A stretch of DNA of 64,000 nucleotides, from positions 1-64,000 of the forward strand of contig NZ_JANBVF010000006.1 of assembly GCF_024437655.1 (NCBI RefSeq), given 5' to 3'. Position 1 is the first letter of the stretch. Every line of letters begins with the position of its first letter. The stretch comes from Chitinolyticbacter albus (GTDB lineage: Bacteria; Pseudomonadota; Gammaproteobacteria; Burkholderiales; Chitinibacteraceae). Shown here one piece after another: positions 38,348 through 47,104 of this stretch. The notes under the pieces were generated by a model. It was not told the origin of the DNA and ran no database searches. It saw only the letters and a list, made by a program, of their open reading frames with translations. The translations under genes were made by a program, and so were the position numbers.

Positions 38348-38617
38348 CTATTTGAACACCTTGAGCAGCTTGAGGATGAAGATCAGCACCACGGCACCGA
38401 GCACACCGAAGACGAGACCGGCGATCGAAAATCCGCCGGCCGCGCTGGCGCCGCCAAAGCCGAGCACCGAACCGAACAACCAGGAACCCAGCGCCGAGCC
38501 GACGATGCCGACAATGATATTGGCGATCGCTCCCTGCTGGCTGTCGGTCCCCATGACCTTGCTGGCGATCCAGCCGATCAGCGCGCCGACGACGATCGCT
38601 ACGAGAATATCTATCAT
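38348..38617 (-). CDS. GlsB/YeaQ/YmgE-family small membrane protein
   Basis: 89 residues, three hydrophobic helices rich in Gly (IVVGALIGWIASKVMG, IIVGIVGSALGSWLFG, AGLVFGVLGAVVLIFIL), the transglycosylase-associated protein family linked to general stress. ATG at 38617 has GGAGGG 7 nt before it; the ATG at 38632 is less likely. Confidence 0.92.
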   Translation of the reverse strand: MIDILVAIVVGALIGWIASKVMGTDSQQGAIANIIVGIVGSALGSWLFGSVLGFGGASAAGGFSIAGLVFGVLGAVVLIFILKLLKVFK

Positions 38618-38684
38618 TTCGTTGCCCTCCATGGAATTGGCATATTCAAGCTAGACGCCTGCGCGCCAGACCCCAAGGCCAATT

Positions 38685-39707
38685 TCAGCGATGCAGCGCT
38701 CCAGAGAGCACAGCGACCACCCGCTCGATGGCCGCATCATCGATCTGCCAGTGCGTCACCAGCCGCATCCAGCCGTGCTCGGGCGGATTGGCCTTGATGC
38801 CGGCCGCGGCCAGGGCCGCCATCAACGCCGCTTCGTCGATGACCTCGGTGAATCGAAACCACACCATATTGATTTGGACGCTCTCCGGGTCGAGCGCGAT
38901 GCCGGGCAACGCGGCCAGGCGCGCCGCCAGCGCGCGGGCACGGGCGTGGTCCTCGCCGAGGCGCAGCCGCATCTCGTTAAGCGCGATCAGCCCCGGCGCG
39001 GCCAGCACCCCCACCTGGCGCAGGCCGCCGCCCAGCAGCTTGCGCCGTTTGCGCGAGCGCGCGATGAAGTCGGCCGGCCCGGCCAGCAACGAGCCCACCG
39101 GCGCCGCCAGCCCCTTGGACAGGCAGAACATCACCGTGTCGGTCTCGGCCGCAATCTCGGCGGCATCAACGCCGAGCGTCGTCGCCGCATTGAAGATCCG
39201 CGCACCATCCAGGTGCAGTGGCACGCCGTGTTCGCGTGCCACGGCAGCGGCATCGCGCATTGCCGCAAGCGGGATCACCCGGCCGTTGGAATGCGCGTTT
39301 TCCAGGCAGATCAGCCCGGTGCGCGGGATATGAATATCGTCGCCAACGCGGATACGCCGGCGGATGGCTTCGGCATCGAGCACACCCAGCCGGCCCTCCA
39401 GCGTGCGCAACTGCACCCCGCTGATCAGCCCGGCTGCGCCGACCTCGTGCTGGACGATGTGGCAATCGTCCCCCAGGATGACCTCGTCACCAGGCTGACA
39501 ATGCGTTGCCAGCGCCAGTTGATTGCCGAAGGTGCCGGAGGGCACGAACAGCGCCGCCGCCTTGCCCAGCAGGCCCGCAGCCTGCTGCTCCAGCCGGGTC
39601 ACCGTCGGATCATCGCCATAGCAGTCATCCCCCACGGCGGCATCCCGCATCGCCTGGCGCATCGCCGGCGTCGGCTGGGTCACGGTATCGCTGCGCAGAT
39701 CGATCAT
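38685..39707 (-). CDS. ltaE: Low-specificity L-threonine aldolase
   Basis: PLP enzyme cleaving L-threonine or L-allo-threonine to glycine and acetaldehyde. MIDLRSDTVTQPTPAM is the typical start; the PLP Lys lies in FCLSKGLAAPVGSLL, and HLDGARIFNA holds the cofactor Asp. 340 residues from ATG 39707, with GGAG before it; the frame extends 26 residues upstream without support. Confidence 0.93.
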   Translation of the reverse strand: MIDLRSDTVTQPTPAMRQAMRDAAVGDDCYGDDPTVTRLEQQAAGLLGKAAALFVPSGTFGNQLALATHCQPGDEVILGDDCHIVQHEVGAAGLISGVQLRTLEGRLGVLDAEAIRRRIRVGDDIHIPRTGLICLENAHSNGRVIPLAAMRDAAAVAREHGVPLHLDGARIFNAATTLGVDAAEIAAETDTVMFCLSKGLAAPVGSLLAGPADFIARSRKRRKLLGGGLRQVGVLAAPGLIALNEMRLRLGEDHARARALAARLAALPGIALDPESVQINMVWFRFTEVIDEAALMAALAAAGIKANPPEHGWMRLVTHWQIDDAAIERVVAVLSGALHR

Positions 39708-39904
39708 GGTGCTTCTCCGATAAAGGCTGTCCATGCTGCGCCTGTGCTGCGGCGGCGACCATTCAGGATAACCCTGCAAGCCCAAGCTTTCTTTTCATCA
39801 GCAAACGGCTGACAAAGAACCGCCAAAATCGCCGTTCGGAGCCGACCAGTGTCGCCTAGTCGGCCATGGCAAGATGCGTCGCAATAGCGCAACATGACTT
39901 AACT

Positions 39905-39921
39905 TGGCAAAATCGTTGCCA
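39905..39921. promoter_or_regulatory. Palindrome upstream of bioA, candidate operator
   Basis: TGGCAA-AATCG-TTGCCA, perfect 6-bp arms, ending 24 bp before the bioA ATG. It does not match the E. coli BirA operator I know. Confidence 0.35.
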
Positions 39922-39945
39922 CTTCTCATGTCGTCAGACTAGCGC

Positions 39946-41289
39946 ATGTCCAACGCCAACTTGCTCACCCGCAGCCTCGCTGCCGTGTGGCACCCATGTA
40001 CCCAGATGAAGCGGCACGAAAGTCTGCCGCTGATTCCGCTTGCAAGCGGCGAGGGCGCCTGGCTGGTCGATATGGATGGCCAGCGCTATCTGGACGGCAT
40101 TTCCAGCTGGTGGGTCAATCTGTTTGGCCACGGCGAGCCACGCATCAAGGCCGCGATCCGTGCCCAGCTCGACACGCTGGAACACGCGATGCTCGCCGGC
40201 TTCACCCACCGCCCGGTGGTGGAATTGTCCGAACGGCTCGCCGCGCTCACGGGCCTCGGCCATGCGTTCTATGCGTCTGACGGCGCCTCGGCGACCGAAA
40301 TCGCGCTGAAGATGAGCGCGCACTACTGGCGCAACCGCGGCGAGCCCGGCAAGCACCGCTTCGTCCACCTTGCGGGCAGCTATCACGGTGAGACCGCCGG
40401 CGCACTTGCCGTCACCGACGTGCCGGTGTTCCGCCAAGCCTACGCACCACTGCTGCAGCCCGGCCTGACCGCACCCAGCCCGGATGCTCGCAACGCGCGG
40501 CCTGGCGAGAGCGCTGCCGATGTCGCCGAGCGCGCTGCGGCGGGGCTCGAAGCACTGTTCACCGCGCACGGCGATGAGATCGCCGCGCTGATCGTCGAGC
40601 CACTGGTGCAAGGTGCCTGCGGCATGGTGATGTACGACCCGGCCTATCTCACCCGCGCCCGCGCGCTGTGCGATCGCCATCGCGTGCACCTGATCGCCGA
40701 CGAGATTGCTGTCGGTTTTGGTCGTACCGGCACCTTCCTCGCCTCTGAGCAGGCCGGCATCCGCCCCGATTTCGTCTGTCTGTCCAAGGGCATCACCGGC
40801 GGCTTCCTGCCGCTGGCGGCCGTCCTGAGCACCGACGAGGTCTACGCCGCCTTCTACGACGACGATGTGACGCGCGGCTTCCTGCACTCGCATTCCTACA
40901 CCGGCAACCCGCTGGCCTGCGCCGCGGCGCTCGCCGTGCTCGATATCTTCGATAGCGACGACGTGATCAAGGCCAACCGCGCGCGCGCCGAGCGCTGGGA
41001 CGCGCTATTCCGGCCGCTGGCCGACCATCCGCAAGTACGTCACTACCGCCATCGCGGCATGATCTGGGCCTTCGATGTCGCCGACGCGCCCACCGGTTTC
41101 GCTCAAGCCTACTTCGCCGCGGCACTGGCACAGGGCGTGTTGCTGCGCCCCATCGGCCATACCGTCTATCTGATGCCGCCCTATACGATGAACGACGACG
41201 AGGCGCGCCAGTTGGCCGGCGCCGCCCGTGTCGCACTGGACGCCGCGCTCGTCGCCGGCGCGAGAGGAAACGATGTTGCTGTCGCTTGA
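39946..41289 (+). CDS. bioA: Adenosylmethionine-8-amino-7-oxononanoate aminotransferase
   Basis: PLP enzyme making 7,8-diaminopelargonate for biotin, with SAM as amino donor. Signature pieces: VWHPCTQMKRHE, DGISSWWVNLFGH, HAMLAGFTH, IADEIAVGFGRTG and the PLP Lys in CLSKGITGGFLPLAA. 447 residues. No other bio genes lie beside it. Its last 17 bp overlap the PilZ-like gene. Confidence 0.96.
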   Translation: MSNANLLTRSLAAVWHPCTQMKRHESLPLIPLASGEGAWLVDMDGQRYLDGISSWWVNLFGHGEPRIKAAIRAQLDTLEHAMLAGFTHRPVVELSERLAALTGLGHAFYASDGASATEIALKMSAHYWRNRGEPGKHRFVHLAGSYHGETAGALAVTDVPVFRQAYAPLLQPGLTAPSPDARNARPGESAADVAERAAAGLEALFTAHGDEIAALIVEPLVQGACGMVMYDPAYLTRARALCDRHRVHLIADEIAVGFGRTGTFLASEQAGIRPDFVCLSKGITGGFLPLAAVLSTDEVYAAFYDDDVTRGFLHSHSYTGNPLACAAALAVLDIFDSDDVIKANRARAERWDALFRPLADHPQVRHYRHRGMIWAFDVADAPTGFAQAYFAAALAQGVLLRPIGHTVYLMPPYTMNDDEARQLAGAARVALDAALVAGARGNDVAVA

Positions 41290-42811
41290 ATTGCCACCCA
41301 AGGATCCCAAGCTCGCCGGCTTTGTCGAGATACGGCCGCGCGAGCTGCGCACCTGGCTCGCCGCGCTGCCCAACAATTCGCCACTCGAAGCCGGCCGGCA
41401 GATCCTCGATGCGATGACCAGCTGTAACCGGGTCGAGGTCGATGCCGAGGAACGGGTCAAGCTGCTGGACGAATACCAGACTGCGCTCGAACTCTTGGCC
41501 GCCGGTTTCGAGACGCTCTACCACGCCACCGGCTTTCCGCTGAAGGACAAGGCACGCCAGGCAGCCATCCTGGTGCGCGGACTGTGGCAGGAGCTCGCCA
41601 CCGGTTACAAGATTGCGCTGATCGAGCGCCTGGAAAAGCGCTTCCTGTTCGGCGGCAACAAGCTGGCGCCGCAGCTGATCCACCAGATCCTCAGCCTGTA
41701 CTACCGGCTGTACCAGGTCAGCAGCCAGGTCTCGATGGCCCTGCCCGACGGCATCTGGTTCGAAAGCCACCAGTTATTCCGCTACGCTGCGGAAAATCGC
41801 CATCTCGACGAAACGCGCGGGATCGACGATGGCCCGACCATCAGCGTGCTCTACAAGCGGCTGCTGCTGCTGTCACTGGCGGACCCGATGCGCTTCGCGC
41901 CGGCCGAACTGACGCGCGTGATCGATGCCGTCGACAACTACAGCCGACACGCCCATTTCCAGCCCGTGGCCGCGCAACAACCCAGCGCCGCCGGTTTCTT
42001 CCTGGTGCGGCTCGACGTGGACGAGCCGCCGCATTACATCGGCAGCCGCGCCGTCGAGAACTACCAGGGCATGGCCATGCTGCTCGACACCGTTGAGCTC
42101 GGCAAGAAGCTGCACCGCGCGCTGGCTGGGCTGGAGGCCAAGGCGCCGATGGCGGGAGACCGCGTCAAGCTGATGCTGTGGATGGAAACGATGCGCCGCC
42201 TGATCAAACAATGGAGCATCGCGCCCAAGCGCGTGTTCCAGCGGATGCACACCGACGCGCAGATCGAGTTGGCCCACGGCCTCAAGGCCGCCGCGCAAAG
42301 CCTGCTCACCAGCAATGGCGTCGACCTCGACCATCAAGCGCTTCACGCGGGGCTGGATGCGCTGCCGCAGATCACTACCTGGCGCATCCTGAACGAGAGC
42401 CCCGGCGGCTATGCCGTCTCCACGCGCGACGCGCCCACCGGCCGGCTGCACGCGGGCGACATCGTCGCGCTGCGCCAGCAAGGCAGCGCAGGCTGGTTGG
42501 TCGGCGCCATCCGCTGGTTGCAACAGTGCGAGGATGGCGCCCTGGAAATGGGGTTGCAGGTCTTGGCGGTGTGCGCCGAAGCCGCCCTAGTCCGCCCCCA
42601 TGTCGCCAGCGACGCCCAGTTCGATACTGCCTTGGTGCTGCCGGCCATCGTCGCGCTGAACCAGCCCGCCCTGCTCGCGGCGAGCAAGGGGCACTATGCG
42701 CCGCTGCGCGAACTCATCCTGCTCACCCCCGAGGGAGAACGCGTAGTGCGGGCCACGCGCCTGGTCGAGCAGCAAATGAGCTTCGACCTGTTCGAATACG
42801 TCGCGGACTGA
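41273..42811 (+). CDS. Large cytosolic protein with a C-terminal PilZ-like domain
   Basis: 512 residues, no signal peptide or membrane helix. The first 330 residues are mostly helical. Around residues 375-450 the pattern WRILNESPGGYAVS, HAGDIVALR, GWLVGAIRW resembles a PilZ beta-barrel with its N-x-S-x-x-G motif, though the upstream RxxxR is not evident. It might sense cyclic di-GMP or be a degenerate relative. GAGGAAA site before the ATG; starts inside the end of bioA. Moderate certainty on the domain, low on the ligand. Confidence 0.6.
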   Translation: MLLSLELPPKDPKLAGFVEIRPRELRTWLAALPNNSPLEAGRQILDAMTSCNRVEVDAEERVKLLDEYQTALELLAAGFETLYHATGFPLKDKARQAAILVRGLWQELATGYKIALIERLEKRFLFGGNKLAPQLIHQILSLYYRLYQVSSQVSMALPDGIWFESHQLFRYAAENRHLDETRGIDDGPTISVLYKRLLLLSLADPMRFAPAELTRVIDAVDNYSRHAHFQPVAAQQPSAAGFFLVRLDVDEPPHYIGSRAVENYQGMAMLLDTVELGKKLHRALAGLEAKAPMAGDRVKLMLWMETMRRLIKQWSIAPKRVFQRMHTDAQIELAHGLKAAAQSLLTSNGVDLDHQALHAGLDALPQITTWRILNESPGGYAVSTRDAPTGRLHAGDIVALRQQGSAGWLVGAIRWLQQCEDGALEMGLQVLAVCAEAALVRPHVASDAQFDTALVLPAIVALNQPALLAASKGHYAPLRELILLTPEGERVVRATRLVEQQMSFDLFEYVAD

Positions 42812-42842
42812 TTACGGCGACGATTGCGCAAGATGTGGGAAG

Positions 42843-42861
42843 CGGCGCCATGACGGCGCCG
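42843..42861. terminator. Hairpin between the PilZ-like gene and the MFS gene
   Basis: CGGCGCC-ATGAC-GGCGCCG, extendable by flanking GGGAAG/CTTCCC. No T run follows, so it may be an mRNA structure rather than a terminator. Confidence 0.4.
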
Positions 42862-42896
42862 TTACACTGTGGCTTCCCGCCGCGCTACGCTGATCC

Positions 42897-44111
42897 ATGT
42901 CACGCCTGCCTTCCGCCTTCAACCGTCTTGCCGCCTCCAACCTTGCCGCGCAATGCGCGCAGCAGATCGGCCTTGCTGCCGCGCCACTGATCGCGGTGCT
43001 GGCGCTCGGCAGCGATGTCACCGGCACCGGCCTGTTGCAGCTGGCCCAGACGCTGCCTTTTCTGCTGCTCTCGATTCCACTGGGCGTCCTTGCGGACCGC
43101 ACTTCGCGCCGCCGGCTGATGGCGGCGGGCGAGCTCGCGCGCGCGGCGTGCAACGTCGTCATCGTGCTGCTGGTGCTCAATGGCGGGTTGACGCTGTGGA
43201 CCCTCGCCGTGCTGGCTTTCGTCGGCACTGCCGGCGCCGTCGCCTATAGCGTGGCCACACCCGCCCTGATTCCCGCCCTGGTCGCGCGCGAGGACCTGGC
43301 ACGCGCCAACGGCCGCATCGAGCTGGTGCGCAGCCTGGCGCTCACCGGCGGCCCCGCACTCGCGGGCCTCTTGGTCGGCGCGACGAGCGCGGCGCCGGCC
43401 TACGCGCTGGCCGCAACGCTGTCGGTCTGCGCAGCCGGAGCGTTGTGGCGGCTGCCGGAAGCACCGCTGGCCAGCACGCATCGCAACTTCAGCCTGGAGC
43501 TGCGCGAAGGCGCGATCTTCGCCTTCACCCAGCCGTTGCTGCGCCCGCTCTTGATCACCTCGGTGATCTTCAACATCGGCTATTTCGCATTGCAGACCGT
43601 CTACGTGCCCTACGCCGCACGCGTGCTCGGCCTGTCGGCCAGTGGCATAGGCACGACGCTCGCCGCCTACGGCGCCGGCATGCTGCTGTCGGCACTGCTG
43701 CTGCCGGTATTCGGGCGCAGGTTGTCGCCGCGCGTGCAGCTGCTGGTCGGCCCGACGGGTGGCGTCGGCGCCGCGCTCGCCATCCTGGCGACGCTGGCCT
43801 GGCCGACCCCCTGGCTGGCTGGCGTGAGTTTCTTCTTCGTCGGCATCGGCTCGGTGCTGTGGACCATCGCCGGCACCACGCTGCGCCAGGCGGTGACGCC
43901 GCTGGCCATGCTGGGGCGGGTTTCGGCGATCAACACGATGGCCACCTACGGCGCCCGGCCGCTGGGTGCCGCACTGGCAACCGTCGTGGGTGCCGTCGGC
44001 GGGGAAATCGCCTGCCTCATCGTGGCCGGCGCCCTGCTGATCGCGCAGGCCATCTACCTTGCCGCGTCGCCCGTGGCACGGCTCAAGGCCTTGCCTGGCA
44101 GCGCCGGCTGA
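42897..44111 (+). CDS. MFS transporter (MFS_3/EntS-like exporter)
   Basis: 404 residues, twelve hydrophobic helices, with the MFS motif LGVLADRTSRRRLM between helices 2 and 3 and a related motif in the second half. The closest type by feel is the MFS_3 group that includes siderophore and drug exporters. No linked biosynthetic genes point to a substrate. Convergent with xerC, 6 bp apart. Confidence 0.88.
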   Translation: MSRLPSAFNRLAASNLAAQCAQQIGLAAAPLIAVLALGSDVTGTGLLQLAQTLPFLLLSIPLGVLADRTSRRRLMAAGELARAACNVVIVLLVLNGGLTLWTLAVLAFVGTAGAVAYSVATPALIPALVAREDLARANGRIELVRSLALTGGPALAGLLVGATSAAPAYALAATLSVCAAGALWRLPEAPLASTHRNFSLELREGAIFAFTQPLLRPLLITSVIFNIGYFALQTVYVPYAARVLGLSASGIGTTLAAYGAGMLLSALLLPVFGRRLSPRVQLLVGPTGGVGAALAILATLAWPTPWLAGVSFFFVGIGSVLWTIAGTTLRQAVTPLAMLGRVSAINTMATYGARPLGAALATVVGAVGGEIACLIVAGALLIAQAIYLAASPVARLKALPGSAG

Positions 44112-44117
44112 AGGCGT

Positions 44118-45005
44118 CTAGTCGGGCTTGCGCTTGGCGCGCGGATGGAACTGGTCGTAGGCCTGGGCCAGCGCCATATAGTCCAGATGGGTATAGACCT
44201 GCGTCGTCGAGAGATTGGCGTGGCCCAGCAGCTCCTGCACCGCGCGCAGATCGTGGCTGCTCTGCAGCAGGTGGGTGGCGCAGCTATGGCGCAACTTGTG
44301 CGGATACAGCCGCTCGGCGATGCCCAGGCGCTGCCGCCAGGTGCGCAACCGGGCCTCGATCGCGCCGACGCTCAGGCTGTTGCCGGTCTTGCCGACGAAC
44401 ACCGTCCCCACGCCATCGCGCGCCAGTTGCGGGCGCTGCAGCAGCCAGCGCCGCAGCGCGTCGATCGCCACGCGGCCAACGGGAACGATACGCGTCTTGT
44501 TGCCCTTGCCGGTCACCCGCGCCAGGCCATGATCGAGATCGAGCTCGGTCAGTGTCACGCTCGCCAGCTCCGAGACACGCAGCCCCGAGGAGTACGCCAG
44601 CTCGAAGATCGCCTTGTCGCGGCACGCGAGGATGTCGTCGTCGGGCAAGGCGTCCAAGAGGGCGGCCGTGGCGTCGACCGTCATCGCCGCAGGCAGGCGC
44701 TGCGCGCGCTTCGGTGGCCGGATACCGGCCAGCGGGCTCGCGCTCCAGCCCAGATCGCGCTGCATCACCTTGTAGAAGGTGCGCCAGGCGGAAAGCACGC
44801 GGGCGATGCTGGCGGGCGACAAGCCCCCTGAGCGCATTTGCCGCACGTAGCCACGCACGTCGGTCGGCGTCAGCACATCGAGCGCCTTGTCGCCGGCGTA
44901 GCGCGCGAGCCGCGCCAGATCATCGCCATACGCCTTGCGGGTGTGGGCGGAGGCGGTGTGCTCGCCGGCGAGGTAACGGGCGAAATGATCGAGCGGCGCG
45001 CTCAT
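44118..45005 (-). CDS. xerC: Tyrosine recombinase XerC
   Basis: Chromosome dimer resolution at dif together with XerD. Catalytic residues: Arg in YSSGLRVSEL, HxxR in HKLRHSCATH, His in LLGHANLSTTQVYTH with the Tyr nucleophile in QVYTHLD. 295 residues from ATG 45005. Starts 1 bp after the DUF484 stop; the dapF-DUF484-xerC order is conserved in proteobacteria. Confidence 0.95.
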   Translation of the reverse strand: MSAPLDHFARYLAGEHTASAHTRKAYGDDLARLARYAGDKALDVLTPTDVRGYVRQMRSGGLSPASIARVLSAWRTFYKVMQRDLGWSASPLAGIRPPKRAQRLPAAMTVDATAALLDALPDDDILACRDKAIFELAYSSGLRVSELASVTLTELDLDHGLARVTGKGNKTRIVPVGRVAIDALRRWLLQRPQLARDGVGTVFVGKTGNSLSVGAIEARLRTWRQRLGIAERLYPHKLRHSCATHLLQSSHDLRAVQELLGHANLSTTQVYTHLDYMALAQAYDQFHPRAKRKPD

Positions 45006-45006
45006 G

Positions 45007-45708
45007 TCAGGCTTCGTCGTGCGCCTCGACCGGCAGTTCCTCGACTTCGACGCGGGCCGTGGTCGGGGCAAGCCGCAGCACGGTGGCCGAGACGATGTCC
45101 GAGAGCCGCTGCAGATACAGTGTGCCCATGTCCGGGTAGAAGCGGTTCTCGTCCTCGCTCGCCAGCACCAGCACTCCGAAGGGCTCCTCGCCGGTGCGCA
45201 GCGCGAACTGGGCGAACGATTTGAGCGCCGGGCCGGCATCGTCGAACCAGGCCAGCACCTCGTCGGTGACGTAGGGGCCGCAATAGGGCGAGACCAGATT
45301 CTGCGCCAGCTTGACCACGCTCTCACCCACCTGCTCGAACTCGCGCAGGCTCGAATCGGACGGCAGCCATAGCCGGATCGCCACGTGCGGCACATGGAAG
45401 CGCTCACGCAGATGGTATTCCAGCGTGCCGATCACGCCGGACAGATCCTCGGCCTGGATCAGGTCGACGGTGAGCCAATGCAGCCGCTCGGAGATCACGT
45501 CGTTATCCTCGCCGAACTGCAACAACTCGGTCAGGCGCCCTTCCAGCGCGCGATTCTTGTCGCGCAGCGTCAACAGCTGGCGCTCTGCCAGCGACACGGC
45601 CTGGCCGCGATGCGAGTGCGGCACGTAGATATCGGCCACCTCTTCGGCGTATTCGTCGAAGAACGCCGGGTTCTGCTTCAACCAGCCCAGGATGTCGTCT
45701 GCCTGCAT
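45007..45708 (-). CDS. DUF484 (GAF-like) family protein
   Basis: 233 residues from ATG 45708, which has AAGGAG 6 nt before it. N-terminal LGWLKQNPAFFDEY and VSLAERQLLTLRDKNR (a coiled coil) precede a GAF-like domain ending in FGVLVLASEDENRFYPDMGTLYLQRL. Role unknown; consistently linked to dapF and xerC. Confidence 0.92.
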   Translation of the reverse strand: MQADDILGWLKQNPAFFDEYAEEVADIYVPHSHRGQAVSLAERQLLTLRDKNRALEGRLTELLQFGEDNDVISERLHWLTVDLIQAEDLSGVIGTLEYHLRERFHVPHVAIRLWLPSDSSLREFEQVGESVVKLAQNLVSPYCGPYVTDEVLAWFDDAGPALKSFAQFALRTGEEPFGVLVLASEDENRFYPDMGTLYLQRLSDIVSATVLRLAPTTARVEVEELPVEAHDEA

Positions 45709-45728
45709 CGTGTTCTCCTTGTCTTGGT

Positions 45729-46559
45729 TCAAATCTGGATCTGGCCTTCGAAAACGGAGACCGCCGGCCCCGTCATCAGCACTGGGGCGTCGCCGCCCTG
45801 CCAGCGTATGGTGAGATCGCCACCGCGGGTATGCACGCGCACGGTGTCACCCAAGAGGCCGCGACGGATGCCGGCGACCACCGCCGCGCACGCGCCCGTG
45901 CCGCAGGCCAGCGTTTCGCCGGCGCCGCGCTCGTAAACACGCAACCGGATCTCGTCGCGGCCGACGATCTGCATGAAGCCGGCGTTCACCTTGCGCGGAA
46001 AGCGCGCATGGCGCTCGATCAGCGGGCCCAGCGTCTGGACCAGCTCAGTATCGACATCGTCGACCACCTGCACCGCATGCGGATTGCCCATCGACACCAC
46101 GGTGATGTCGACCACGCGGCCGCCCACGTCCAGCGGATGGACAACGGCATCGGCATCGGCCACGAACGGCACCTCGGCCGGCAGCAGCTCGGGCGGGCCC
46201 ATGTCGACGGTCACTTCGCCATTGGCTTCCAGCCTGGGATAGATCACGCCGCGCGCCGTCTCGACGGCGAGCTCGCTCTTGGTCGTCAGGCCAGCATCGC
46301 GCACGAACTTGAGGAAGCAGCGCGCGCCGTTGCCACAATGCTCGACCTCCTCGCCGCTGGAATTGAAGATGCGGTAGCGAAAATCATGCGCCGGATCGCT
46401 GGCCGGCTCGACCAGCAACAATTGGTCGAAGCCGATGCCGAAGTGGCGATCGCCGAGCCTTTGCACGGTTTTGGCATCGAGCGTGATGGCTGCGCGCACG
46501 CCATCGAGCACGATGAAATCGTTGCCGAGGCCCTGCATCTTGGTGAAACGTAAATTCAT
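45729..46559 (-). CDS. dapF: Diaminopimelate epimerase
   Basis: Converts LL- to meso-diaminopimelate for lysine and peptidoglycan. Both catalytic Cys are seen in EHCGNGARC (near residue 74) and LACGTGACA (near residue 219). [12 protein letters not shown] at the start is typical. 276 residues. Ends 20 bp before DUF484 on the same strand. Confidence 0.97.
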   Translation of the reverse strand: MNLRFTKMQGLGNDFIVLDGVRAAITLDAKTVQRLGDRHFGIGFDQLLLVEPASDPAHDFRYRIFNSSGEEVEHCGNGARCFLKFVRDAGLTTKSELAVETARGVIYPRLEANGEVTVDMGPPELLPAEVPFVADADAVVHPLDVGGRVVDITVVSMGNPHAVQVVDDVDTELVQTLGPLIERHARFPRKVNAGFMQIVGRDEIRLRVYERGAGETLACGTGACAAVVAGIRRGLLGDTVRVHTRGGDLTIRWQGGDAPVLMTGPAVSVFEGQIQI

Positions 46560-46675
46560 GGCTTGCTCAGAGTAGCGGGGTCATCCGCAAGGCTAAACGC
46601 CGCAGGCCGCCGGGACAAGCGGCGCGTGCCGAACAGCGTGGCTCGAGGCATGGGCCGGCAAGGCACCCAGGCGCC

Positions 46676-47092
46676 CTATGCTGCCAGGCGCAGATACTCG
46701 ATCTTGATACAGCGATCCATCACGACGGTGATGCCCGCCGCCGCCGCACGCGCCGCTGCCGCCTCGTTGACGATACCAAGCTGGATCCAGATCGCCGGCA
46801 ATTGCAGGCGGATTGCTTCGTCGACCACGGCATCGATTTCCTCGGCCCGGCGGAACACGTTGACGAGGTCGATCTTGCCCGGCACGTCCGCCAGCGTGCT
46901 ATAGGCGGGCTCGCCCAGCACCTCTGCCACCCGTGGCCGCACCGGCACGATGGCATAACCAGCTCGCTGCATGAACTGCGATACGCCAAAGCTCGGCCGC
47001 GCCGCATTCGGCGACAGACCCACCACGGCGATGCGATGCACGCGCTGCAGCAGCTTGCGGATCTCGTCGTCACTGGGATTCTGGAAGGCCAT
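46676..47092 (-). CDS. CoA-binding (YccU-like) Rossmann protein
   Basis: 138 residues of the CoA_binding_2 family: IAVVGLSPNAARPSFGVSQFMQRAGY at residues 21-46, VNVFRRAEE, and PAIWIQLGIVNEAA followed by VMDRCIKIEY. Binds CoA; physiological role not known. Begins 12 bp after the GGDEF/EAL gene stop. Confidence 0.92.
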   Translation of the reverse strand: MAFQNPSDDEIRKLLQRVHRIAVVGLSPNAARPSFGVSQFMQRAGYAIVPVRPRVAEVLGEPAYSTLADVPGKIDLVNVFRRAEEIDAVVDEAIRLQLPAIWIQLGIVNEAAAARAAAAGITVVMDRCIKIEYLRLAA

Positions 47093-47104
47093 GTCGTTCC
47101 CCTG

